53,491 bases of DNA, taken from NCBI GenBank assembly GCA_009780245.1, contig WRAJ01000011.1:1-53491 (forward strand). Direction: 5' to 3'. A program made the position numbers and the translations under genes. Below the pieces are notes generated by a model. It had not been told where the DNA came from. It saw only the letters and a list, made by a program, of their open reading frames with translations, and made no database searches. Numbering within the stretch: position 1 is the stretch's first letter; the number at the start of each line of letters is the position of its first letter. Source of the DNA: Turicibacter sp. (GTDB taxonomy: Bacteria; Bacillota_I; Bacilli_A; MOL361; Turicibacteraceae). This document shows positions 8,595 to 17,884 of the stretch, piece after piece.

Positions 8595-8978
8595 TTACCC
8601 AATCGCAGCACGACAGTAAGGGCAGAAATTGCCATTCACCCCTGCTAAACTCGCTCTGCAGCCCGGACAATTCGTTGGCTGAGGGGCAGCTTGTGCTTGC
8701 TGATTCTCCGCTGGTGCAAATCCGCTACCACAATTCAAACAAAATTTCGCATTTTGCGGATTTCCCGCGTTACAGCTTGGACAAATCGTATTCATCGCCG
8801 GTTGTTGCGGTGGCTGCTGATTCATATTTTGTCCACCAAAACCTTGTCCCCTATTATTTCCCATTCGATTATCCATGGCATTATTAACCGCACGACTAAC
8901 CACCGTTGCCACCGCTGCTTTTTTAGCCACACGGCCTAAACTCATGCCTCTATTTCTTCCTCTTCCACGTCCAATCAT
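8595..8978 (-). CDS. Small double zinc-ribbon protein
   Basis: 127 residues. Residues 1-60 are Arg/Gly- and Asn/Gln-rich with a basic helical segment (VAKKAAVATVVSRAVNNAM). The C-terminal half has two zinc ribbons: CPSCNAG...CLNC and CPGC...CPYC. An Ala/Gln/Pro linker separates them. Such proteins occur beside SPFH or stress-related membrane proteins, and this one lies downstream of the second SPFH gene. Function is unknown; nucleic-acid or protein binding are both possible. Strong RBS TGGAGG; monocistronic, with a terminator behind it. Confidence 0.7.
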   Translation of the reverse strand: MIGRGRGRNRGMSLGRVAKKAAVATVVSRAVNNAMDNRMGNNRGQGFGGQNMNQQPPQQPAMNTICPSCNAGNPQNAKFCLNCGSGFAPAENQQAQAAPQPTNCPGCRASLAGVNGNFCPYCRAAIG

Positions 8979-9028
8979 CCTTATACCTCCAATACTTACG
9001 TTAAAAACTCATTGCTAACACAACAGGG

Positions 9029-9107
9029 ATTCCCTATTTTCTTGGTATAGCCTGTGATCTAGGTAGAAAACTACCTATTTTTTCGATATACCCTATCATC
9101 TAGGTAA
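9029..9107. repeat. Two tandem short hairpin units (TACCTA/TAGGTA)
   Basis: Two units of about 37 nt (9029-9066 and 9071-9107) share CCTATTTT at one end and ATCTAGGTA at the other, with related interiors. The ends TACCTA and TAGGTA can pair. This is a weaker, shorter-stem version of the hairpin arrays at 13.1, 26.8, 35.4, 51.1 and 52.4 kb. It lies in the 253-nt gap between two genes. Confidence 0.5.
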
Positions 9108-9114
9108 TACCGCT

Positions 9115-9158
9115 AACAAAGTCGCTGTTTCCTTTGATTCATAATTCTAGCGACTGTT
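9115..9158 (-). terminator. Hairpin after SPFH/NfeD unit
   Basis: The arms AAAGTCGCT and AGCGACT pair across a loop of about 23 nt; TTTGTT follows on the minus strand. Size and shape match a single unit of the hairpin arrays, so these elements may double as terminators. Confidence 0.6.
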
Positions 9159-9231
9159 CGCAATTGCACTACTTACCTTTAAATCCAAGAAAGACCCGCA
9201 CCATCACGTACGAGCCAGTTCTCATTTAACG

Positions 9232-10182
9232 TTACTCTTTTACCGCGTTCATCGTTTCAGCAAACGTTGCTGTCAATGATGCCACGCTTTGTAATTCAGT
9301 TGGCAAAATTAATTTCGTTGCTTGCCCGTCTGCCACTTGCGCTAATGCCTCAAGTGACTTGATGGTTAAGACTTCTTTCGTCGGGTGCGAAGCGTTTAGT
9401 AAACGTAAACCTTCTGCGGTTGCACCTTGAACTTTCAAGATCGCTTCTGCTTCACCCTCTGCAAGGCGAATTTGAGCTTCTTTCTCTGCTTCTGCCGCTA
9501 GGATCGCTGCTTCCTTGTCTGCTTCTGCTTCAAGGACACGCGATTTTTTCATCCCTTCTGCACGTAAGACGACCGACGCTTTTTCTGCCTCTGCCTCTAA
9601 GATCGTTGCACGACGCTCACGCTCAGCACGCATCTGCTTTTCCATCGCTTCTTGAATGTTGTTAGGCGGTACAATACTCTTTAATTCAACACGGCTAACT
9701 TTAATCCCCCACGGATCCGTTGCTTCATCAAGCACGGCACGCATTTTTGTGTTGATCATATCACGCGACGTTAACGCCTCATCCAGTTCCATCTCACCAA
9801 AAACGTTACGTAAAGCCGTTGACGTTAAATTCTCAATCGCTAAAAACGGATTTTGAATTCCGTAAGTAAATGCGTAAGGGTCAGTGATTTGGAAAAACAC
9901 CGCTGAGTCGACACCCATTTTTACGTTGTCTTTCGTAATAACCGCTTGTGGCTTAAAATCCAATACTTGCTCACGTAAGTTAACCACTTGAACAATGCGA
10001 TCAACAAATGGCGCTTTTGCATGAAAACCCGCGTGCCAGGTGCGATGGTGTTTACCAAAGCGCTCTGTCACATAAGCCTTTGCTTGTGATACAATGCGAA
10101 TACATGTGGCCGCATAAATAATTAATGATAATAAAATAACGGCAACCCCAATTCCAATTCCTGATAAGATGCCTAAATTCAT
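9232..10182 (-). CDS. SPFH/band-7 membrane protein, QmcA-like
   Basis: 316 residues. One N-terminal membrane segment (about 5-28), then a band-7 domain (VTERFGKHHRTWHAGFHAKAPFVDRI, then the LREQVLDFKPQAVITKDNV signature), then a long Ala/Glu-rich coiled coil (about 190-255), matching the stomatin/QmcA type. Such proteins form ring-like oligomers at the membrane and scaffold microdomains. It follows the NfeD-like gene by 44 nt; SPFH-NfeD pairs are common and the NfeD product is thought to associate with the SPFH ring. ATG with AAAAGGAG. Confidence 0.9.
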   Translation of the reverse strand: MNLGILSGIGIGVAVILLSLIIYAATCIRIVSQAKAYVTERFGKHHRTWHAGFHAKAPFVDRIVQVVNLREQVLDFKPQAVITKDNVKMGVDSAVFFQITDPYAFTYGIQNPFLAIENLTSTALRNVFGEMELDEALTSRDMINTKMRAVLDEATDPWGIKVSRVELKSIVPPNNIQEAMEKQMRAERERRATILEAEAEKASVVLRAEGMKKSRVLEAEADKEAAILAAEAEKEAQIRLAEGEAEAILKVQGATAEGLRLLNASHPTKEVLTIKSLEALAQVADGQATKLILPTELQSVASLTATFAETMNAVKE

Positions 10183-10226
10183 TTTTAACAGCTCCTTTTC
10201 TGTCTCTGCTTATGGTGCAGCTACAC

Positions 10227-10676
10227 TTATTCTACAATAATGGTATTCCCTTCGATCCGAAGTATCTTCGGACGATCCCCTTCGTGATACGCAGTTCCTG
10301 AGTCTGAACGTGAACGCCAGATTTTCCCTTGCAACTTAACCTCACCTAAATCCAAAGCTGGAATAGCTGAAACAACGACACACGGCATCTCCACTAACTC
10401 TTCAATGTTGTTTTTACGACCACTTGCGTTTCTGAATCGATGCATAGCGTAGCTTCGTAGCCATAACATCAACAAAAACGAAACGGCAATAAAAACAATC
10501 GCCTGAATGAGAACCGATGGAATGAAGATGGACGTAACAAGTGCCACAAAAGCACCAAATACAAACCAAACCGAGATCAAACCAAGCGTTTCAATTTCAA
10601 TGACAATGAATATCAATGTCACCCAAAACCAAATCGCTGTTGCAGATCCAAATAAAAAATCTAAAACATTACTCAT
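10227..10676 (-). CDS. NfeD-like membrane protein (short form)
   Basis: 149 residues. Three to four hydrophobic segments occupy residues about 8-75, followed by an OB-fold-like domain (PCVVVSAIPALDLGEVKLQGKIWRSRSD to the end), which is the NfeD C-terminal domain. The protease domain of long NfeD proteins is absent. It is the upstream partner of the SPFH protein and starts with a perfect AAGGAGGTG site. A TATAAT-like hexamer lies in the gap upstream (about 10731-10736). Confidence 0.85.
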   Translation of the reverse strand: MSNVLDFLFGSATAIWFWVTLIFIVIEIETLGLISVWFVFGAFVALVTSIFIPSVLIQAIVFIAVSFLLMLWLRSYAMHRFRNASGRKNNIEELVEMPCVVVSAIPALDLGEVKLQGKIWRSRSDSGTAYHEGDRPKILRIEGNTIIVE

Positions 10677-10800
10677 ACAAGGACACCTCCTTATTAATTG
10701 TATGTGAGACTATTAATCTTTGAACAGATTATACAATTAAAATATGAATATAATGTTAATTATAGGGTAGTTATTGAAATTTCGCTACCATTTACCACCA

Positions 10801-11688
10801 TCACGCTCTCGGGTGCGACTTTTCATACACCGCTTTTAAGCGATCTTTTGAAACGTGGGTGTAAATTTGCGTACTACTCAAATTGGCATGACCTAACAGT
10901 TCCTGCACCGAGCGCAAATCAGCACCGTTATTTAATAAGTGAGTGGCAAACGTGTGCCGAATCATATGCGGTGATAATTTAATATTCTCCGAAGTCTGCT
11001 CGGTTATGCGTACTAAAACATCCCGAACGCCACGATCTGTCAGTGCGGTGCCACGGTAATTCAAAAACGCAACGTCAGTTTCAACTTTAGCTTTTTTCAT
11101 CAACTCCACCCGGGCCTCATTCAAATACGCTTCCATTGCAGAAACCGCAAATTCCCCCATGGGCACGTAGCGCGTTTTTCCACCCTTCCCGTGAACCAAC
11201 AGTGTCCCGCTATCAAAATCGAAATCCGTCAGCTTTAAGGCACAGCATTCCGACACACGAATGCCCGTTGCGTACAATAACTCCAGCAAAGCAAAGTTCC
11301 GCTTACCCAGTGCATCAGACGTGTCAATCGCTGAAAATAACGCGGTCATTTCTTGTTCATATAGAAATTTCGGTAGCGTGTTGACCCCTCTACTTGCCTT
11401 AATCAACGTAATCGGGTTACTCACAATTATTCCTTCGCTAACTAAAAATCGGTAAAACATTTTGATCGCTGACATGGTACGACCGACGGAGGTACGGGCA
11501 AGTTTTTTGCGATGGCATTCTTGTAGAAATAGTCGTACCTCGCGATAAGTCACGTCAAAAACTGAAACGCCTCTGCTGTCTAAAAAGACGGTCCAATTCG
11601 CGATGTCCTTCTCGTAGCTCATGATCGTCAACTCGGAATATCGCTTTTCGTAGGTGAGATAATGAAGGTATTTTTTGATCGCTTCCAT
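10801..11688 (-). CDS. xerC: Site-specific tyrosine recombinase XerC
   Basis: 295 residues, normal for XerC/XerD. The N-terminal SAM-like core-binding domain spans about 1-85. The catalytic domain has the Arg in ATGIRVSE, the Lys in GKGGKTRYVP, HMIRHTFATHLLNNG (His and Arg), LLGHANLSSTQIYTHV (second His and the nucleophilic Tyr). It resolves chromosome dimers at dif together with XerD. The start overlaps the TrmFO stop by one base (TAATG). The trmFO-xerC order is conserved in many Bacillota; the hslVU-codY genes that often follow are missing here. Confidence 0.92.
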   Translation of the reverse strand: MEAIKKYLHYLTYEKRYSELTIMSYEKDIANWTVFLDSRGVSVFDVTYREVRLFLQECHRKKLARTSVGRTMSAIKMFYRFLVSEGIIVSNPITLIKASRGVNTLPKFLYEQEMTALFSAIDTSDALGKRNFALLELLYATGIRVSECCALKLTDFDFDSGTLLVHGKGGKTRYVPMGEFAVSAMEAYLNEARVELMKKAKVETDVAFLNYRGTALTDRGVRDVLVRITEQTSENIKLSPHMIRHTFATHLLNNGADLRSVQELLGHANLSSTQIYTHVSKDRLKAVYEKSHPRA

Positions 11689-13004
11689 TAGATTTTATCC
11701 TTATAGGTACTTATGACATCGATGGCACGGTTAGCGTATTTTTCTTTCTTTTCTTTTTTCTTTACGCGCCCCTCTAAATCCTCGAAAATCCCGAAATTCA
11801 CGTTCATCGGCTGAAAATGTTTCGCACTCGCACGCGTGATATAAGTTGCCAGTGAACCGATCGCCGTCTGAGGTGAAAATTCAATTAACTCATCGCCAGC
11901 GAGATATTTCGCCATGTTGATCCCCGCCACCATCCCCGACGAAGCCGACTCTACATAGCCTTCTACACCTGTGATCTGACCAGCCAAAAATAAATCATCG
12001 CGTTTTTTAGTCTGGTAAGTCGCTCTCATAAATTCCGGTGAATTAACAAAAGAATTTTTATGCATAACCCCATAACGAACGATTTCGGCATGTTCAAGTC
12101 CCGGAATCATCTGAATGATCCGCTTTTGTTCCGGCCATTTCAAGCTCGTCTGAAAACCAACGATGTTATAAAGCGAAGCCGCCGCATTATCTTGGCGCAA
12201 TTGCACAACAGCATGGGGTGTCTTGCCGGTTCTAGGATCCTCAAGCCCCACTGGCTTCATTGGACCAAACAACACCGTTTGAATCCCGCGCTTGGCCATG
12301 ACTTCAATGGGCATACACCCCTCAAAAAACACCCCTTTTTCAAAATCTTTCGGCGTTAACACTTCCGCATTAATCAAAGCCTCGTGCCACGCATTAAATT
12401 CTTCTTCGTTCATCGGACAATTCAAATAAGCCGCTTCCCCCTTATCGTAACGCGACTTTAAATACACCTTATCAAAGTCGATGGAATCCTTATCAATGAT
12501 CGGCGCTGGCGCATCGTAAAAATAGAAAAATTCCTCACCGGTCAATTTTTTCAACGCTTCTGCCAGCGGCTCACTAGTCAATGGCCCTGAAGCTAAAATT
12601 GTCGAACCATTCGGGATTTCCAATATTTCCTCGCGAATAATTTCCACCTGATCGTGATTTTCCAGATACGTCGTAATATAATTTGAAAATGCTTCACGAT
12701 CAACGGCCAACGCCCCACCAGCCGGCACACGCGTTGCATCCGCGGCTTTCATAATCAACGAATCCAGAATGCGCATCTCTTCTTTCAACACCCCAACCGC
12801 ATTGCCAAGCCCATCTGCACGCAGCGAATTCGAACAAACCAACTCCGCAAACTGATCTGTTGCGTGCGCCCCCGTCTGTTTTTCCGGTCGCATCTCATAC
12901 AACCTAACCTTGAAACCACGCTTAACTAACTGATAAGTCGCCTCACACCCAGCCAAGCCAGCCCCAATTACATTTACAGTTTCCATCCTACTCACATCCA
13001 TCAA
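11688..13004 (-). CDS. trmFO: tRNA m5U54 methyltransferase TrmFO (folate/FAD dependent)
   Basis: About 432-438 residues. The FAD-binding N-terminus [24 protein letters not shown] and [11 protein letters not shown] motifs, and the Cys-containing [14 protein letters not shown] with GPMKPVGL are hallmarks of TrmFO (former Gid). It methylates U54 of tRNA using methylene-tetrahydrofolate. Two possible ATG starts exist (13004 or 12986); [10 protein letters not shown] is the family-like N-terminus, but neither has a strong RBS. The region upstream holds a four-unit hairpin array. Confidence 0.95.
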   Translation of the reverse strand: MMDVSRMETVNVIGAGLAGCEATYQLVKRGFKVRLYEMRPEKQTGAHATDQFAELVCSNSLRADGLGNAVGVLKEEMRILDSLIMKAADATRVPAGGALAVDREAFSNYITTYLENHDQVEIIREEILEIPNGSTILASGPLTSEPLAEALKKLTGEEFFYFYDAPAPIIDKDSIDFDKVYLKSRYDKGEAAYLNCPMNEEEFNAWHEALINAEVLTPKDFEKGVFFEGCMPIEVMAKRGIQTVLFGPMKPVGLEDPRTGKTPHAVVQLRQDNAAASLYNIVGFQTSLKWPEQKRIIQMIPGLEHAEIVRYGVMHKNSFVNSPEFMRATYQTKKRDDLFLAGQITGVEGYVESASSGMVAGINMAKYLAGDELIEFSPQTAIGSLATYITRASAKHFQPMNVNFGIFEDLEGRVKKKEKKEKYANRAIDVISTYKDKI

Positions 13005-13111
13005 TTACTGATGAAAATTATAACACAAACCCCACCCAATTACTACTAACCTATTCCCGGAGAATTTTGTTTCAAGCACGTTTGATAACATTCATTTGCA
13101 CCACAGTCAAT

Positions 13112-13339
13112 AATATCAACTTTTTTATCATTTTCACTTAAAAGTTGATATTCCTAACGAGATTTTCACTCATAATATCAACTTTTTAATGATTTTCACT
13201 TAAAAGTTGATATTTTTGAAGGGTCTACTTATATAAAATGTCAACTATTTTGATATTTGAACCTAAAAGTTGACATTTTTGATATTTTGTTTGATGATAA
13301 TGTCAACTTTTTCGTGTTTTTATTGGAAAAGTTGACATT
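13112..13339. repeat. Array of four tandem hairpins, stem TATCAACTTTT type
   Basis: Four inverted-repeat units of about 41 nt at 13112-13152, 13174-13214, 13237-13277 and 13299-13339, spaced 21-22 nt apart. Units 1 and 2 begin AATATCAAC and end GTTGATATT; units 3 and 4 begin AATGTCAAC and end GTTGACATT. The A-to-G change in the left arm is matched by T-to-C in the right arm, so the stem is kept. The loops differ. They fill the 381-nt gap between trmFO and the M50 protease gene. Confidence 0.9.
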
Positions 13340-13385
13340 CCGACAAACCAGCTTATGAAATTACAATTGCCTAAACACAATCCCC

Positions 13386-13993
13386 TCAACACTCCCCCCT
13401 CTGCACCTTATACCGCTCATAAATATAAGGCACCATCGCCTGAAACTTCCCCACCAACACAGCCAACACAACCACCACTAAATAATACTGTTCCAACCGC
13501 AAAGACCAAACCCCAAGCGCAAAAATCGCGAGAAAAATAACGTTCGTCACTTTCAAAACGTCAAGGCTTTTTTTATACGAGATTACCTTATTTAATAATA
13601 CCTGCAAAATTTTGCTACCGTCGAGTGGTGCAACGGGTAACAGGTTAAAAATGGCGATCGCGAACTGGGTATAGATCAAACTGCTTGGACCATCCGCTAT
13701 CATCAAGGCGGTTGCGAAAATCAAGTTAAAGGCGATCCCGCCTAACGACACGAATAAGCTTTGCAGTAAGGTTGACTCAAATTATTTTCAAAGGTTAAAA
13801 AGCCGCCGATTGCCGTCAACCTAAACGTTTCAACTTTCCATTTGAACAGCGATGCTACAACCAAATGGCCACATTCATGAATAAGAATGGCAATGATGTA
13901 CGTGAGGTACACGTCGACTTGACGCGAGAAAAAAGCGAGTAACAATACCACATAAAAAGAAAAATCAATCTTCATAACAAATCCCTCCAACAC
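13386..13993 (-). pseudogene. M50 site-2 protease (SpoIVFB-like), frameshifted
   Basis: Two overlapping reading frames together make one M50 membrane metalloprotease. The first (13742-13993) carries the zinc motif HECGH in the second hydrophobic segment, then FRLTAIGGFLTFENN. The second (13386-13751) resumes with VSLGGIAFNLIFATA and has the second catalytic motif PVAPLDGSK. The second frame stays open back to about 13780 (STLLQSLFVSLGG), so loss of a single base near 13768-13780 explains the break. Such proteases cut membrane-embedded regulators. It lies downstream of mreD. Either a real mutation, a sequencing error or, less likely, programmed frameshifting; no slippery heptamer is obvious. 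Confidence 0.75.
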
Positions 13994-13999
13994 TATAGC

Positions 14000-14545
14000 T
14001 TACGTTTGCGTGTTGTCTGTCATGACAGCTTTGATTTTTCTTTTCTTATCGTCTTTTGGTGTGTAGATCTTGACCAACGGCCAATACATGATTGTTAGTA
14101 GGAGGACGTTAAAGACTAACGTGATGACTAATCGGTGTTGCAAAAATCTAAAGATTGTCATCGTGTCCCTCATGACAAACGAAACTAAGGCAAAGACAAT
14201 CACTTCAACTGCCACAATCGCTGTCGCCGTGATGTAAAGAATGGAAACAAAGTTTAACGGGGTGATGAGAACAATGTATTTTTTAATAATGACCGCAATG
14301 ATGAGGAATAGGACTGAGTATAACCCAATGAGATTGGCTTGATAAATATCAACAATAAATCCGAAGATAAAAGCAAAAATTGGCAGATGATCGTCATCGT
14401 CAAAAAAGCTCTGCAAGCAAATCGCAATCAATAAGGAATAAGGAACGATCACATAAAAACCGAACAACGTTCTAGGGATAAAAATACCGAGTAAGTTGTC
14501 GAGGCTAAAGAAGAAAATAAAGGTGAGTAGTAATTTTATTATCAT
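14000..14545 (-). CDS. mreD: Rod shape-determining protein MreD
   Basis: 181 residues, almost entirely hydrophobic with five or six predicted membrane segments and a basic C-terminal tail (PKDDKKRKIKA). Sequence alone is weakly conserved in MreD, but the FGFIVDIYQANLIGLYSV motif fits and the position right after mreC, with a 4-nt overlap (ATGA), makes the call firm. It acts in the elongasome with MreC and the SEDS/PBP2 pair. MreB is not in the window. Confidence 0.88.
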   Translation of the reverse strand: MIIKLLLTFIFFFSLDNLLGIFIPRTLFGFYVIVPYSLLIAICLQSFFDDDDHLPIFAFIFGFIVDIYQANLIGLYSVLFLIIAVIIKKYIVLITPLNFVSILYITATAIVAVEVIVFALVSFVMRDTMTIFRFLQHRLVITLVFNVLLLTIMYWPLVKIYTPKDDKKRKIKAVMTDNTQT

Positions 14546-15384
14546 AAGTCTGGCTCCACCATTTCACGCATAATGATAAACATAAAATTCAAATCGTCGT
14601 AATTCACATTGTTTTCGATAAAGATGGTTTGTGTCAATTGATCACTGGCTACTTCATAGCGACTAACGGTTCCGACTAAAAGGCCCCTTGGGAAAACATC
14701 GCCCATACCAGTCGTAATCACTTGGGTCCCAATTTCAACTTCAACGTCACGACTTACTTCAACCATCATCAGCTCATTTGTTTCTGCGTCATACCCTGCA
14801 AGTCTGGCAAATGAGTTATTATCACCAAGCAACATCACGTGAGGGTTAATCAAATCGTGGCTTCTCATTAAATGAACGCGAGAGGCAAGCTGCCCAACTG
14901 CTGTGATCTTTCCAATCAAGTACCCTTCTGCAGATAAGACCGCCATACCAACCTCCACCCCGTTTATGCTCCCTTGATTAAGCGTAATAAAGTTATGCCA
15001 ATTGTGAATATCGCGACCAATGTTAACGGCAGTTATATGATCAAAGTCACGCAGCGTCTCCGCGACCTCTACTGCTAGGCGCAACTCTTCATTTTCTTCT
15101 TCTAGTAGCTCATTTGAAATTCTAAGCAGTTGATAATTATACATCTGTGATCTGAGCAGTTGGTTCTCTTCGTTAGTATTGAAAATTTCAAACGTACTCT
15201 CGCCAAAATTGCTAATTCCACGTGCAGCATCCGCAAAAACGCGCTGTACGACTGAAATACCATCGTTCAGCGTCCTAATAATAATGTTGTTCGCATCGCT
15301 ACGCATAGTGAAAACAACGGTACCAAAAACAATAAGCACCACAAGTGCGATGAGGAACGTTTTAAACTGATTAATTTTTTTCAC
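14542..15384 (-). CDS. mreC: Cell shape-determining protein MreC
   Basis: 280 residues. One N-terminal membrane anchor (about 9-27), a coiled coil (about 60-100, rich in Leu/Glu: QLLRISNELLEEENEELRL), then the beta-rich MreC domain with IGRDIHNWHNFITLNQGSINGVEVGMAVLSAEGYLIGKI. MreC sits on the outer face of the membrane and organises the elongasome. It overlaps mreD by 4 nt and follows the PBP gene by 62 nt in the same direction; the three likely form one unit. Confidence 0.92.
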   Translation of the reverse strand: MKKINQFKTFLIALVVLIVFGTVVFTMRSDANNIIIRTLNDGISVVQRVFADAARGISNFGESTFEIFNTNEENQLLRSQMYNYQLLRISNELLEEENEELRLAVEVAETLRDFDHITAVNIGRDIHNWHNFITLNQGSINGVEVGMAVLSAEGYLIGKITAVGQLASRVHLMRSHDLINPHVMLLGDNNSFARLAGYDAETNELMMVEVSRDVEVEIGTQVITTGMGDVFPRGLLVGTVSRYEVASDQLTQTIFIENNVNYDDLNFMFIIMREMVEPDL

Positions 15385-15446
15385 GAATGCTTCCTCCTAG
15401 TAAGGTGAATGGTTCTTCAGAACGAATGCGTCGTATCATCGTTCTT

Positions 15447-17609
15447 CTATTCTAATGTAATGGTGATGTGAGAGCCTGCTTGAACGGTGCGACCGGCGCG
15501 AATGCTTTGATTAGTCGCTACCCCGTGACCGACAAACTCAATGTTTAGTTCTAGTAGTTCCCCGTACGTTGCAATCTGAGCGCGATTCCAACCGGTAAAA
15601 TCAGGTAGTTGATCCACAACGTCCGTTCTTAAGAAAACCTTATCACCAATAATGATGGCAACGTCCGCTGCTGGTGATTGACCAAACACACGCTCGTTAC
15701 CGCCAATAATAATTGGGGTTAACCTTGCTTCACGAATAATCGTTTCAGCTTCTGCTATTGGTAAATTCATCACATTAGGCACAAGTGTTCGCTCAAAGTA
15801 AGACAGATCAAATTCAGCGTTGGATGTCCCCGCACCTAGACCAAGGTAATGAAGGGTATGGTTCATAACGAATTGATAAATTTCTGAGGGGTACGAATGC
15901 CCATCTCGAGAACCTGGTGCACCTTGAACGGCCACGAACATCATAATTTCTGGGTCTTCCGCTGGTGCAAAGCCAATATAGCTATAAACGAAAAAGTCAG
16001 GGTGATAAGTGCCTGTTTCTCGGTCGAATAACTGTGCGGTTCCCGTTTTTCCACCACTTGGCACGTCTAAATAGTAAAGGTTACGTCCTGTTCCGATTGG
16101 GGATTCCACGACATCAATCATGAGATCCTGTACTTGTCTAGCTGTTTCAGCTGAAATTGGTTGACCCACGATGTCAGGTTCAAACGATTCAACAATGCTG
16201 CTCGTATTTGGGTCATAAATTTGATAAATTAATTGTGGTCTAATCAGGTTGCCTTCATTCAAAATAGCCGTTAAAGCTTGTAGTTGTTGCACCGGTGTCA
16301 CGGTCATTGGTCCTTGCCCAAAACCACTCATCAAAACGTCCACTTCAGCCGTCTCTTCATCAGGAACCTGCCCAGGTAATTCACCAACAATCGGAAGATC
16401 GACCGTTTCACCGAAACCAAAACCAGCTAAATAGCTCATCCAGTTATCGAATGAAAGCCAATACCTGAACATGTCCACGACGGCTGTATTCGATGAAACT
16501 AAAAAGCCATCGTCAAATGAAATATTACCCCAGCTTTGATTCCAGTCATGAATGGTAATGTTACCTGGCACACTTCTTGCACCGGAGGTGAACATTTGAT
16601 CGCCGCGATAATTGCCTGTGTCGATCGCCGCTGCAAACGTGGCCACTTTAATGGTTGAGCCAGGTTCGAATGGATACCCTAGGGGATTGATGTAACCTCC
16701 CACTACTTCTCGCGTGTTAGGGTCAAACGTTGGGCGACTGGCGGCTGCCAAGATCTCCCCTGTTCGAACGTCCATCACAACCGCAACCATGCTCTGGATA
16801 TCCATGTCTGTTTCTTCCGCTATTTCTAACGTATTATCTAAGGCAGCTTCCACAAATAATTGAATTCTTTCATCGAGGGTCAGCATGATGTTGTACCCGT
16901 CTACAGGGTCGTGAATAAACATGCGTTCTTGATTAGGTTGAAGCATGCCGTATCGGTCACCTAAAAATTGGTAGATGCCGTCCTGTCCCGTTAACATTTC
17001 ATTGAAATAACCTTCAAGTCCCATGACACCAATCAATTCCCCGTATTCACCAAACATAGTATAACCAATTGTATGGGAAGCAAATACACCGTTGGGATAA
17101 AAACGCGTTAGTGCATCTTGAAAGTAAATACCTGGTAATTCTAATGCGAGGATTTCATTTCTTTGTGTGAACGATAGACGTTGGCCGACTGGACCGAAAT
17201 TCACTTGACGAGTGTTTTCATCTTCAGGAGATAAAAAAGTAATGAACTCTTCCACACTCGCATCTAAAACCCCAGCCAAAGCTTCAGCCGTCCCTTCTAT
17301 GTCAGTGACCACACTTCTATCCCAACCAGTGTAAAAGACAGCAAACATCGTATAAGATGGATGTTGATCTGCAATCACGCGACCGTTGCGATCGGTGATC
17401 GTTCCACGTCGGGCAAAAACAGTTCCGGGAAACAAATAAGTCTGCAACGCCAGTTCAAACAAATTTTCACCACGCGCAACACCCGTCTCAGCAATCATCG
17501 CAAAACTAACCGCAATGGCAACAAAAAAACTAAAGAAAAGCACAGTAAAAAAAGCGAGAACAACACGCCCAGAGTTCCTTAATCCACGATTTTCATTTGT
17601 TTGTTTCAT
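15447..17609 (-). CDS. Class B penicillin-binding protein with two PASTA domains
   Basis: 720 residues. One N-terminal membrane segment (about 15-38), a dimerisation/pedestal domain (FARRGTITDRNGRVIADQ), and a transpeptidase domain with SxxK in FEPGSTIKVATF, SxN in SSNTAVVD and KTG in SGGKTGTAQLF. The C-terminus carries two PASTA domains (about 600-660 and 662-720) that sense or bind peptidoglycan. The layout is that of PBP2x/PBP1/SpoVD, enzymes that usually work in septal synthesis; location next to mreCD is unusual for that type, so it could serve elongation. No linked FtsL or FtsW is adjacent. Confidence 0.92.
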   Translation of the reverse strand: MKQTNENRGLRNSGRVVLAFFTVLFFSFFVAIAVSFAMIAETGVARGENLFELALQTYLFPGTVFARRGTITDRNGRVIADQHPSYTMFAVFYTGWDRSVVTDIEGTAEALAGVLDASVEEFITFLSPEDENTRQVNFGPVGQRLSFTQRNEILALELPGIYFQDALTRFYPNGVFASHTIGYTMFGEYGELIGVMGLEGYFNEMLTGQDGIYQFLGDRYGMLQPNQERMFIHDPVDGYNIMLTLDERIQLFVEAALDNTLEIAEETDMDIQSMVAVVMDVRTGEILAAASRPTFDPNTREVVGGYINPLGYPFEPGSTIKVATFAAAIDTGNYRGDQMFTSGARSVPGNITIHDWNQSWGNISFDDGFLVSSNTAVVDMFRYWLSFDNWMSYLAGFGFGETVDLPIVGELPGQVPDEETAEVDVLMSGFGQGPMTVTPVQQLQALTAILNEGNLIRPQLIYQIYDPNTSSIVESFEPDIVGQPISAETARQVQDLMIDVVESPIGTGRNLYYLDVPSGGKTGTAQLFDRETGTYHPDFFVYSYIGFAPAEDPEIMMFVAVQGAPGSRDGHSYPSEIYQFVMNHTLHYLGLGAGTSNAEFDLSYFERTLVPNVMNLPIAEAETIIREARLTPIIIGGNERVFGQSPAADVAIIIGDKVFLRTDVVDQLPDFTGWNRAQIATYGELLELNIEFVGHGVATNQSIRAGRTVQAGSHITITLE

Positions 17610-17762
17610 TATCTCATCCTCATGTGATAAGACCTACAACCAACCATTGTTAATCATTTAAGCTGTCGTCTTTGTTATTTACAATTATACAGGAAGTCTT
17701 GAAAATTTACAATTGTTATTTGTGTATTCTGATACGTAAAATTTGACTTTTTTTATTGCACC

Positions 17763-17792
17763 AAAAAAGAGGCTGTTCACAGTGAGCAACCT
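17763..17792 (-). terminator. Terminator after Trp/Pro repeat gene
   Basis: On the minus strand GAGGTTGCTCAC and GTGAACAGCCTC pair (with two G-U pairs) and TTTTTT follows. It lies about 90 nt after the stop codon of the Trp/Pro repeat gene. Confidence 0.85.
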
Positions 17793-17884
17793 CCGCTTAT
17801 CTTTTAAAGACTTAGAATTTCCTAACCATTCAGGACGGTCCCACTCCGGCCATTTGGGAGATTCCATACAAAAGCGTCATCGAC

